Shown here: positions 7,063 through 14,479 of the stretch, piece after piece
Position numbering within the stretch: position 1 is the stretch's first letter
Layout: the number at the start of each line of letters is the position of its first letter
Assembly: GCF_000282335.1 (NCBI RefSeq)
Contig: NZ_AKJM01000112.1
Span: 1-64,000 of the forward strand
Direction of reading: 5' to 3'
From: Pseudomonas sp. GM48
Lineage (GTDB): Bacteria > Pseudomonadota > Gammaproteobacteria > Pseudomonadales > Pseudomonadaceae
DNA: 64,000 bases
The notes under the pieces: generated by a model
Told to the model about the DNA's origin: nothing
The model's input: only the letters and a program-made list of their open reading frames with translations
The model's database searches: none
Translations under genes and position numbers: made by a program

Positions 7063-8814
7063 TTAAGTTTCTGGCTCTAGCTTCGTCGGATCGATGAAAT
7101 ACAGCTTCAGCTTGGTGCCGTCGGGCAGCCGCTTGGTCGCTTGTGCTCGGCCTGCTTCCCGCTTAGTAATTGCTCCGACTGAATCAAGCGCCAGCACTAC
7201 ACGGCCAAGATCGTAACCTTTGGCGGCTTCCTCCAGGCCGGGGCGGTTGAACAGGAATAGACGTCCGCTCGGGGCGTCTTCCCAGTAGCCGGCGCGGTCC
7301 CTGGCTTCGCTGTGCAGATTGTCAGCACCAGAGAAACGAGTATCGCCATGTCGGGCGATGAAGTCGGCAATACTCTTAAGAATCTGGTGATTCTCGCTTG
7401 GACCTTCACCACGGCCAGCACGCCACACGTCGAACAGGTCCAGTATGGCGGCTAGGGCGGTGCCTGCTGGGATGGTAAGAACGCCGAATTTAATAGCCAG
7501 CTCACCAGCTAATGCGACCAAGGCAAAGCGTTCCGCGGCGCGGCCTTCTTGCCCATTGGTGCTGGGAAACTTAGCGACCATAGAAGCCAGCCACTCAGGT
7601 AACTTACCAACGTCACCTGACGCCAACAGCTTGCGGATAAACTCTGGTCCGGCGTGCCCGTAGTCGGTCACACTTGCGCGCTGGATGGCGTCGGAAAACT
7701 CCCGGCCCCCGCTCATGCCGTGCAAGTTGTCCCAAGCTCCAAAGGCGCGACGCGCTGGAATATCCAGAAGACGGATTTCTTGACCGGCACGGCTGCGCTT
7801 ACCGCCTTCGGCCATCAGTGCTGATAGCCCCAGTTCACCCGATGAAAACAGCATGACGCGCCAGCGTTTGATTGCCCGTGCTACTCCGTTGCGGCTGGCT
7901 CTGGTCTTTCCGCTGCCGTTGGCCATTGCGTAGACCACGTTGCCTATTTCCCGAGGGTCCGCTTCGCCTATTTCGTCCAGGGCTAACACCGTGTCATTGC
8001 GCTGGCTGGCGATTCCTTCCAGACCGTTGCCAGTGGCGCGCCATGTGCGCTTGAAGTCTTCACCGTGCCCCCATACCGAGGCGCCGGCCAGAATGGCGGA
8101 ACTCTTACCAGTGCTTGAGTCACCAAAGATGTGAAACCCACCACCTTGGCGCTGGACATGAAACAGCAGCGCACCGGCCAGTGACGCGCAGACGCTCAGC
8201 ACCAACAGCGGGTTGCCTTCACAGCGTGCGCCAATGTTCGACTGCCATCCGGCCAAGGTGCCAGCGTGCCGGTAATCGTCTCCATTGGCGGCCTCACTCT
8301 GAAAAATAGCGTCACCTATACCGATGTTCTGCCGGGGCATGATGAACAGCTCGGGCGTGTGCCAGCCGGTAGATGTCGCAGCGATAACCCGACGTTGCGG
8401 GTTTTGGCTGGCGATGAACTGGCAAACTTGGTAGCGACGCTTGTAATCAACGTCTAGGCCCATGCTCAACAGGGCAGCCAGAATCGAATCAGGCTTGCCG
8501 GCCAGCAGTTCGTTGGGCATGGCCCAAGTCAGCCAGCGGTTATCGGAATTGCGAAAGCGCAACAGCCGGCCATAGTCGCCGTCCTTGCCTTCGTTGCGGG
8601 TGACGGCATCTACATGCAAAGGCGCGCACAGCCACTCATCGAACGGCATGCGGTCGCCGGTTGCCTTGTCTTCCTTGTTGCCGTGATACCAGACGCCAGC
8701 CCGAAGCGTGGAGCCGTCCAAGGTGAGTGGATGGTCATAAACACGATACTCCGGGCGGTCTATTGGGGCGGCGGCGGAGTCAGGAATCAGCGGGGTAATG
8801 GTGGCGGCTGTCAT
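7063..8814 (-). CDS. DUF927 helicase-like ATPase
   Basis: This 583-aa protein has a Walker A motif, GDSSTGKSS, at residues 231-239 and a Walker B-like VLALDEIGE at 277-285. These lie in the DUF927 domain found in replication proteins of phages, satellites and integrative islands. It probably unwinds the origin or translocates DNA during island replication, working with the TOPRIM primase encoded just upstream. I took the ATG at 8814 because it overlaps the primase stop codon as ATGA, a typical translational coupling; the open frame extends 30 codons further upstream. The gene is the last of the minus-strand replication operon. Confidence 0.85.
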   Translation of the reverse strand: MTAATITPLIPDSAAAPIDRPEYRVYDHPLTLDGSTLRAGVWYHGNKEDKATGDRMPFDEWLCAPLHVDAVTRNEGKDGDYGRLLRFRNSDNRWLTWAMPNELLAGKPDSILAALLSMGLDVDYKRRYQVCQFIASQNPQRRVIAATSTGWHTPELFIMPRQNIGIGDAIFQSEAANGDDYRHAGTLAGWQSNIGARCEGNPLLVLSVCASLAGALLFHVQRQGGGFHIFGDSSTGKSSAILAGASVWGHGEDFKRTWRATGNGLEGIASQRNDTVLALDEIGEADPREIGNVVYAMANGSGKTRASRNGVARAIKRWRVMLFSSGELGLSALMAEGGKRSRAGQEIRLLDIPARRAFGAWDNLHGMSGGREFSDAIQRASVTDYGHAGPEFIRKLLASGDVGKLPEWLASMVAKFPSTNGQEGRAAERFALVALAGELAIKFGVLTIPAGTALAAILDLFDVWRAGRGEGPSENHQILKSIADFIARHGDTRFSGADNLHSEARDRAGYWEDAPSGRLFLFNRPGLEEAAKGYDLGRVVLALDSVGAITKREAGRAQATKRLPDGTKLKLYFIDPTKLEPET

Positions 8815-9683
8815 TGGCAAAGCTCCCGCCATTGGCGCAGATCGTTGAAGTCGGAAAGATTTTGCGGTGCGTCGGCGGGCCACTGCGGCAGCACCAAACC
8901 ACAACCCAGCACGGTGGCTGCTTTGGTGGCGTAGCTGCGCCCCGGATTGCCCTCGGTCTGTCGGTCGTCGTCACCTGCCACGATCAGTATGGAGTCGGGG
9001 TGCTGGCGCTGGAGTTTCCGGCCAACCTCCAGCAGGTTTCCGGCGTTCATCGCACAGGCCACCGCAGCACCAGTTTCGGTGTGGATCGTCGCGCCGGTGG
9101 CCCAGCCCTCACACAGGTACAACGGCTGGTCGGCGGTGATGCTGCCCAGTGGCGAACAGCAGCCCTTCACCATGCCACCAGACAGAAAACGCTTGGCGCC
9201 GTCCGGGTAGATGCGTTGCAGGTTCACAATTTTCCCGGCAGAGGTCAGTGGCACCAGCAGCATGTCACCCGACTGGCGCAGGGCAAAAGCACGTACCCCC
9301 TTTGCGACCAGATACGGGTGGTCGGGATCGGCACGGCGGGAGTCACGCCATAGGCGATTGGCATATTCAGCCGTGGATTGCTGGCGCTGGTGTATCTCGG
9401 CTTCGCGCTGACGCTGAGCCTGCTCGATACGCTGGTGAATCAATAGTGCTTCTTGGTGATTGGCTGGTTCACGACTGCGCCAAGTGTGTGATTTGCCAGC
9501 CTTCCAGGACCCAAAACAGCCGGACGAGATGCCGTCAGCGAATAGCAGATACCAACCGTTCAGTGTGCCTTGCCGGTCGCCGGAAATGTGGAAGCGGTGA
9601 ATATCGCCGTCAGGAATGGGTACCAGATCAAGCGGCCCATAGTGGCTCTGTAGAAAATCACGAAACAGAATCACGCAATCCAT
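8811..9683 (-). CDS. TOPRIM-domain primase
   Basis: This 290-aa protein has a TOPRIM-type nucleotidyl transfer core: PLYLCEGWATGATIH with Glu192, then ILIVAGDDD at 232-240 giving the acidic metal site. The N-terminal 110 residues are glutamine- and arginine-rich and lack a clear zinc ribbon. Proteins of this type prime replication of P4-like satellites and related islands. A strong GAGGTGACC site precedes ATG 9683. Its end overlaps the start of the DUF927 gene by four bases, so the two are translationally coupled. Confidence 0.85.
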   Translation of the reverse strand: MDCVILFRDFLQSHYGPLDLVPIPDGDIHRFHISGDRQGTLNGWYLLFADGISSGCFGSWKAGKSHTWRSREPANHQEALLIHQRIEQAQRQREAEIHQRQQSTAEYANRLWRDSRRADPDHPYLVAKGVRAFALRQSGDMLLVPLTSAGKIVNLQRIYPDGAKRFLSGGMVKGCCSPLGSITADQPLYLCEGWATGATIHTETGAAVACAMNAGNLLEVGRKLQRQHPDSILIVAGDDDRQTEGNPGRSYATKAATVLGCGLVLPQWPADAPQNLSDFNDLRQWRELCQ

Positions 9684-9814
9684 AAGGTCACCTCAATAAC
9701 GATCAACAGAACAAGGTCAGCACTCGCGGAGGCTAGGGTGAACAGATAGCGGTGAGCCAAATTTGGGCAAACCTTCGGCGTCGGCGGGGTAGTGCCGTTT
9801 TGAACTTTCATGGG

Positions 9815-10120
9815 TTATGCCTCGGTTTGGGCAGGCGCGGCGCTGGGGCTCAGGAAGTACAGCGCGATACCGTGATGGGTGCGGCCTTGATCATCTGTAA
9901 GGCTGATGCGCTGGGTTTGGATCGAATGGCCGGCTGCGCGCAGTTCGGCGACACGCCCCCCTGGGTGAATAATGTTCAGCTCACGTCGAGCGGTGAAAGT
10001 GTCCACTGGTTCTAGTTTGAGTTGCGCGAGCAGCCGGGCGCGTTGCGCGGTGGTGCTGGTATCATTGGCGGGTGAATTGTTGGGGCTGGACGTTTGGTTG
10101 GCACTTTTTTTTGTGCTCAT
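9815..10120 (-). CDS. Small winged-helix-like DNA-binding protein
   Basis: This 101-aa protein starts MSTKKSANQT after a GGGGAGGTT ribosome binding site. A polar Ser/Thr/Asn-rich N-terminus precedes a compact domain (residues about 30-90) with LLAQLKLEPVDTFTARRELN and HPGGRVAELRAAGHSIQT. This pattern is common in small phage helix-turn-helix proteins of primase operons. It lies between alpA and the primase and is probably co-transcribed with them. A role in origin recognition or regulation is inferred only. Confidence 0.65.
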   Translation of the reverse strand: MSTKKSANQTSSPNNSPANDTSTTAQRARLLAQLKLEPVDTFTARRELNIIHPGGRVAELRAAGHSIQTQRISLTDDQGRTHHGIALYFLSPSAAPAQTEA

Positions 10121-10121
10121 G

Positions 10122-10346
10122 TTAGGCAACCTCCCCGCGACATGCGGCGATGCGGTCTTCGCACCACTTGTGTACTTCACTTGCCAGCCACGCTACGGAC
10201 TTCGGGCCGAGGGTGACCTGAGCAGGGAAGGTGCCGGCTGCAATGCGCCGGTAAATCTCGGATGTTGAAAGAGTGGTCAGGGCTTTGACTTCGACCAGCT
10301 TGATAAAGCAGCGTGGGAGTTGGGAGGTGGCGGTGTGTGCGGTCAT
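10122..10346 (-). CDS. AlpA-family transcriptional regulator
   Basis: This 74-aa protein has the AlpA/MerR-like fold: a conserved helix-turn-helix with STSEIYRRIAAGTFPAQVTLGP (residues 27-48), then WLASEVHKWCEDRI. AlpA proteins activate excision or replication genes in P4-like satellites and islands. It is the first gene of the minus-strand replication operon and ends just before the next ORF starts. A GGAG site precedes the ATG. Its leader contains several strong hairpins. Confidence 0.9.
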   Translation of the reverse strand: MTAHTATSQLPRCFIKLVEVKALTTLSTSEIYRRIAAGTFPAQVTLGPKSVAWLASEVHKWCEDRIAACRGEVA

Positions 10347-10362
10347 GGGTTTTCTCCAGACG

Positions 10363-10470
10363 AAAAAAAACCCGCACGATGGCGGGCCGAAATGAAGAAG
10401 CCCGCATTAGGCGGGCTTCTGGGTATGTGGCGAATTTTGAGCACAAAAAAACCGGCTCCTTGGCCGGTTT
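10363..10470 (-). terminator. Cluster of three hairpins between the HNH gene and alpA
   Basis: On the minus strand a transcript coming from the HNH gene meets AAACCGGC/GCCGGTTT (about 10446-10470), AGAAGCCCGC/GCGGGCTTCT (10396-10420, perfect 10-bp stem) and CCCGC/GCGGG followed by eight U (10363-10386). The last is a clear Rho-independent terminator. They insulate alpA from the integrase operon, or act as an attenuating leader if the alpA promoter lies upstream of them. Confidence 0.65.
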
Positions 10471-10551
10471 ATTTACTCAGTGCGCAGATACCACACACTA
10501 GGGTTTAAAATACGCCATCCGGACATTCCGTGCAATACCTAAACCGCCCAA

Positions 10552-11559
10552 TCAATTCTTTTGTGGTGTTTTTTGATATGCAATCTTTCTCGCCGCCCAG
10601 TCTAGGCAGGTTCGACATACCCTAAAAGTCGAGCCTGTCGAGTCTCTGATTTTCTCGGAATCTTTGGCTGTAGCTGGTTTCTTGCAGGTGCTGCAAGTCA
10701 TTTTTCTTCCCCGGCTGGATATGGTTCTTAGGTTTTCTGGCCTGAGGTCAAAAGGATTGCCGCTTATGACTTCGACTTTTTGTCCTTTGATGTGTGTCCC
10801 ATTGGCAATCAACTCGGCTAGTGGAAAACCACCAGTGGCATATTCGCCAGCCAGCCGAACAGATAGGGGGGCGTCCCATGGTCTCGACGTTGTCAGGTTG
10901 TCTACGATGCTTTGCAGCCATTCCGCGTGGGTGCCTTGCGATCCAAAATCCTCCGCAAGCCTCATTTTACCTTTGTTGGTTAGGCTGCTAAATACTGCGC
11001 CTGGGGTGATGTGCGTTTGCAGTCCGCTAACTTCAACCTTAAGTCCGAGCCGCTCACTTGGTTCATCCGTGTCGGGGAGGACAATCCATTGTTCCGGCTG
11101 ATAATGCGTATTATTTGTAGAGCGGCCTAGATAAATCCAGTGCTCGCCGTAGCGGAAGAATCCGCAAAGCATTAGCTCCAGAAGTCTTGATGGTGGCGGC
11201 GCGATGAACTCGGCAGTGGCCGGTTCGCCTTGTTTGGTCAGGTATTGAACTGAGTACGATCTACGTGCCCCGGTAGCGGGTGATAGTAGGCTGCTGGGTT
11301 TTGGGTGGATGAAAACCTTGTCCAGTCCGCAGATGAATTGCGCCTCATCTTTCAGTGATTCCAGCTTATGCCCCTGCAATCCGAAAAGAGCCCACCACTG
11401 ACTCGCAGCTTTTCGCTCTAGCTTTTCGCGTATTCGTTGGGCTATGCCTTTGTCCAAGAAAGCATTTTCCTCAGCAGAAAGGCTGCCGGCCTCTCTGGCT
11501 TTTTCTTTGAGCCAGGACTGTTTTTTTTCCCAGTTAGATAAATCGACGTCAGGGGGCAT
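10552..11559 (-). CDS. HNH-like protein with C-terminal zinc ribbon
   Basis: This 335-aa protein has HIKGQKVEVISGNPFDLRPENLR about 65 residues from its end. That resembles the second half of an HNH nuclease fold, the asparagine-rich metal-binding segment. A CSTCKK...CRTC arrangement follows that could bind zinc. The N-terminal 200 residues are unassigned. The gene starts three bases after the integrase stop codon, so it is almost certainly co-transcribed with the integrase. It may be a homing or packaging-type nuclease, a DNA-binding regulator, or a defence protein. The first catalytic His is not obvious, so activity is uncertain. Confidence 0.6.
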   Translation of the reverse strand: MPPDVDLSNWEKKQSWLKEKAREAGSLSAEENAFLDKGIAQRIREKLERKAASQWWALFGLQGHKLESLKDEAQFICGLDKVFIHPKPSSLLSPATGARRSYSVQYLTKQGEPATAEFIAPPPSRLLELMLCGFFRYGEHWIYLGRSTNNTHYQPEQWIVLPDTDEPSERLGLKVEVSGLQTHITPGAVFSSLTNKGKMRLAEDFGSQGTHAEWLQSIVDNLTTSRPWDAPLSVRLAGEYATGGFPLAELIANGTHIKGQKVEVISGNPFDLRPENLRTISSRGRKMTCSTCKKPATAKDSEKIRDSTGSTFRVCRTCLDWAARKIAYQKTPQKN

Positions 11560-11562
11560 CTG

Positions 11563-12789
11563 TTAAGCCTCGCGCTTAATGCTTACTACGTTAGTGCCTG
11601 CGCATAGCGCGTCGATTGAGTCGGCCCAGTTTTGCATCATTTCCCGTCGCTGCTCCAGGTAAGCGGCGTGGTTGTAGGTGGCGCGGATTTCATCCTTATC
11701 GCCGTGGGCCAGTTGGCGCTCTATCCAGTCTTTGTGGTAGTTGCGCCCGTTCAATTCAGTGCTAAGTAGGTGCCGGAATCCGTGGCCGGTCTGGCGGTCT
11801 TTGTACCCCATCAGGCATAGCGCCTTGTTGATGGTGTTTTCGCTCATTGGTCTTTCCGGATTTTGCTGGCCAGCGAACACCAGCGGATAACGCCCGGTGA
11901 TTTCCTTAAGCTGGCGCAAGATGGCGACGGCCTGGTGCGGCAACGGCACCATGTGCGTGCGTCGGGCTTTCATGCGTTCTTTCGGGATCGTCCAAGTCTC
12001 CGTGTCTAAATCGAACTCGGCCCAAGGCGCTGCGCGCAGTTCGCCGGGGCGAACGGCAGTTAGTATTAGTAGGCGGATGGCGCAGCGGGTCAGGGTGTTG
12101 ATGTTGGTGGTGTCGATCTTGCTTAGCAGTTCGGGGAGTTCGGCAAAGGTGACGTGCGGGTGATGGCGGGCGGACTTGGCTGGTGCGGCCACCACGTCCA
12201 GATCGGTGGCAGGGTTGGTGTCGACAGCACCGCGAGCTAGTCCGAAGCGAAATATCTGGTGCAGCCACTGGCGAATTTTGCCAGCGGCATTCAGCTTGCC
12301 CCGTGCTTCCACCTTGCGGACTAGTTCAACCAGCTCGGGGCGGGTAATAGCTTTGAGTGGGCGCGAACCGATACCCGGTATCATGTCATTTTCCATGTAC
12401 AGCTTCGCCTTGTAGGCTGTGCTCTCTGCCCAGCGTGGCGAGTTGTAGGCATACCATTCCCGCGCTAGTGCCTCGAATGTCAGTCCGATGACCTTTCGTG
12501 CCTGCTTGTCGGCTCTCTTTTGCTCACCAGGGTCTATGCCATTCGCCAGTTGTTCGCGTGCCTCTGTGCGCTTCTGGCGGGCCTTGACCAGGGAGAGGTC
12601 CGGGTATGCGCCAAGGGATAGCGGGGTTTTCTCTTGGTCGGCAAATCGGTACTTGAAGCGCCACAGCTTTGAGCCGGTCGGTTTAATGTCCAAGTACAGG
12701 CCTTGGCCGTCAGTCAGCTTGTAGGGCTTCTCTTTGGGCTTTGCTGCCTTGATGGCGGAGTCTGTCAGAGGCGAGACTTTGCGAGGCAT
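11563..12789 (-). CDS. Tyrosine integrase of the P4 type
   Basis: This 408-aa protein starts MPRKVSPLTDSAIKAAKP, the DUF4102 arm-binding domain of P4-family integrases. A core-binding domain follows (about 100-200), then a catalytic domain with Arg247 (TAVRPGE), HGFR at 336-339, His362 and the probable nucleophile Tyr372 (RATYNHA). Its gene lies 175 bases from tRNA-Phe, and the matching attachment core is found 12.5 kb away at the other end of the island. All catalytic residues are visible and the length is typical, so the enzyme is probably active. Confidence 0.95.
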   Translation of the reverse strand: MPRKVSPLTDSAIKAAKPKEKPYKLTDGQGLYLDIKPTGSKLWRFKYRFADQEKTPLSLGAYPDLSLVKARQKRTEAREQLANGIDPGEQKRADKQARKVIGLTFEALAREWYAYNSPRWAESTAYKAKLYMENDMIPGIGSRPLKAITRPELVELVRKVEARGKLNAAGKIRQWLHQIFRFGLARGAVDTNPATDLDVVAAPAKSARHHPHVTFAELPELLSKIDTTNINTLTRCAIRLLILTAVRPGELRAAPWAEFDLDTETWTIPKERMKARRTHMVPLPHQAVAILRQLKEITGRYPLVFAGQQNPERPMSENTINKALCLMGYKDRQTGHGFRHLLSTELNGRNYHKDWIERQLAHGDKDEIRATYNHAAYLEQRREMMQNWADSIDALCAGTNVVSIKREA

Positions 12790-12842
12790 AGGGCACCTTC
12801 GTAGGGTCGTCGGAGATGATCGAACCGGTGACGTCCTTAAAG

Positions 12843-12854
12843 ATGACCCTAAAA
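12843..12854. repeat. Right copy of a 12-bp terminal repeat
   Basis: ATGACCCTAAAA here is identical to 554-565 near the left end of the island and in the same orientation. It lies between the integrase gene and the attachment core, where arm-type integrase binding sites are expected. Confidence 0.45.
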
Positions 12855-12894
12855 CTTTGGGCTTGCAAGGGAGGGTAGGGGAATCACAGACAAC

Positions 12895-12920
12895 AAAAAA
12901 CCCGCACTAGGCGGGTTCTT
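12895..12920. terminator. Terminator-like hairpin between integrase and tRNA-Phe
   Basis: AACCCGC-ACTAG-GCGGGTT forms a strong stem with A-tract on one side and T-rich sequence on the other. It could stop transcription coming from tRNA-Phe before it enters the integrase gene. Confidence 0.6.
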
Positions 12921-12963
12921 TGTGGGTTGTCAGGTGTTTTTGGTGCCACCTGAAAACGAAAGG

Positions 12964-13039
12964 TGGTGCCCAGAGACGGAATCGAACCGCCGACACGGGG
13001 ATTTTCAATCCCCTGCTCTACCGACTGAGCTATCTGGGC
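12964..13039 (-). tRNA. tRNA-Phe (GAA)
   Basis: This is a 76-nt tRNA on the minus strand with the CCA end encoded (TGG at 12964-12966). The acceptor stem is GCCCAGA/TCTGGGC, the anticodon stem-loop GGGGATTGAAAATCCCC gives anticodon GAA, and the T-loop is GGTTCGATTCC. The 3' end serves as the attachment site of the island. The intact copy is on the integrase side, so the tRNA remains functional. Confidence 0.95.
12970..12988. other. Right attachment core (attR) inside tRNA-Phe
   Basis: The 19 bases are identical to 484-502. Together they bound an insertion of about 12.5 kb that contains the integrase beside the tRNA. Confidence 0.8.
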
Positions 13040-13142
13040 AACGGGGCGCATTAAACGGGTTTTTCAGGGGGTCGTCAAGCAAGTTTTCAAAAAAATTTTA
13101 ATTATTACCGTCGCTTACGTTCCGACCCCCGATAAATCGGGG

Positions 13143-13415
13143 TTATTCCGATGGCGGTACGTAGCCTTCGGCCTTGGCGTAATCCTCGCCGGAGAAGTAC
13201 TTGTCCATCTCGCCCTGAAGATATTTGCGATCTTCGGCGTTCATCATGTTCAGGCGTTTTTCGTTGATCAGCAGGGTCTGGTGTTTCTGCCAGTCGGCCC
13301 AGGCCTTTTGCGAGACGTGGTCAAAAATGTCCTGGCCTTTGGCGCCCGGGAAGGGAGCACGCTCCAGGCCTGGCAATTCTTCTTTGTACTTGCGGCACAT
13401 GATGGTGCGGGTCAT
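13143..13415 (-). CDS. yggX: Fe(2+)-trafficking / oxidative damage protection protein YggX
   Basis: This 90-aa protein starts MTRTIMCRKYKEELPGLERAPFPG with the conserved Cys7, the signature of the YggX family. It protects iron-sulfur proteins and is thought to move ferrous iron in the cytoplasm. The start overlaps the end of mutY by four bases, so the two are co-translated; MutY is itself an iron-sulfur enzyme. Full length. Confidence 0.95.
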   Translation of the reverse strand: MTRTIMCRKYKEELPGLERAPFPGAKGQDIFDHVSQKAWADWQKHQTLLINEKRLNMMNAEDRKYLQGEMDKYFSGEDYAKAEGYVPPSE

Positions 13416-14479
13416 GACGACTCTCCTGCGTTCAATACGGCGGCCGCGCGTTCGAGCAAGGTTTTGACCGGGGCGGCAAGGCCCAGGCGCGGCGGGGTGG
13501 CGAGGTTATACCAGAGCCAGTCAGCCTCGGCCACGTGATGGCCGCTCTCCTGGACCTGAACCAGCCAGGGTTCGATGGATAACTGAAAATGGCTGAAGGT
13601 GTGCACCAGGCTCGGCAATGCCTGCTGGGTGCCCAGCTCCAGCGAGTGCTGCGCTGCCAGATGTTCCAGGTCGTCGAGTTCGTCGAGTTCCGGCAGGCTC
13701 CACAAACCGCCCCACAGGCCCGTGGAGGGGCGACGGTAAAGCAGAATGGCGCCTTCGGCGTTGGCAAGCATCGGCATCAGCGTGCGCTTTTGCGGGATGG
13801 CCTTGCGCGGCTTGGGGATCGGGTAACGGGTTTCCAGACCGAGCATGTGCGCCTCACAGCCTTTTTCCAGCGGGCACAGCAGGCAGCTCGGTTTGCTGCG
13901 GGTGCAGAGCGTGGCCCCCAGGTCCATCATCGCCTGGGTGTAGGCGTTGACGCGGTCGTGCGGCGTGAAGCGCTCAGCGTTGGCCCAGAGCTGTTTGGCG
14001 ACCTTCGGTTCGCCGGGGTAGCCCTCTTGCGCGGTAAAGCGCGCCAGCACGCGTTTGACGTTGCCGTCGAGGATCGGCGCGCGCAGGCCCATGCTGATGC
14101 TGGCAATGGCACCGGCGGTGGACAGGCCGATCCCCGGCAGGTCGGTGAGTTTTTCCACGTCCCGGGGAAATTCGCCGCCGTACTGTTCGACGACGATCTT
14201 CGCGGTCTTCTGCAAATTGCGCGCGCGGGTGTAGTAACCCAGGCCCGTCCACAGGTGCAGCACTTCGTCCTCCGGCGCCGCAGCCAGGGCTTCGACCGTT
14301 GGCAACGAGGCCATGAAGCGGTCGAAGTAGTTCAGCACGGTGCTGACCTGGGTTTGCTGCAACATGATTTCCGAGACCCACACCCGATACGGGTTGATGT
14401 CCTGTTGCCAGGGCAAATCGTGACGGCCGTGGCGGTCGAACCAGTCCAGCACCGCCGTTGAAAACTGCTCGGCTCTCAT
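13412..14479 (-). CDS. mutY: A/G-specific adenine DNA glycosylase MutY
   Basis: This 355-aa enzyme removes adenine paired with 8-oxoguanine. Visible are the catalytic Glu37 (VSEIMLQQTQV), the helix-hairpin-helix LPGIGLSTAGAI with Asp138, and a 4Fe-4S cluster Cys192-X6-Cys199-X2-Cys202-X5-Cys208. A C-terminal MutT-like domain follows (about 230-350) that recognises oxoG. I chose ATG 14479, which overlaps the AsmA stop as ATGA; a longer frame to 14536 would run into the upstream gene. The normal length supports this start. Confidence 0.95.
   Translation of the reverse strand: MRAEQFSTAVLDWFDRHGRHDLPWQQDINPYRVWVSEIMLQQTQVSTVLNYFDRFMASLPTVEALAAAPEDEVLHLWTGLGYYTRARNLQKTAKIVVEQYGGEFPRDVEKLTDLPGIGLSTAGAIASISMGLRAPILDGNVKRVLARFTAQEGYPGEPKVAKQLWANAERFTPHDRVNAYTQAMMDLGATLCTRSKPSCLLCPLEKGCEAHMLGLETRYPIPKPRKAIPQKRTLMPMLANAEGAILLYRRPSTGLWGGLWSLPELDELDDLEHLAAQHSLELGTQQALPSLVHTFSHFQLSIEPWLVQVQESGHHVAEADWLWYNLATPPRLGLAAPVKTLLERAAAVLNAGESS

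Noticed and set aside
484..12988. Complete prophage
   Set aside because: No capsid, terminase, tail, lysis or C1-type repressor genes are present between the attachment cores.
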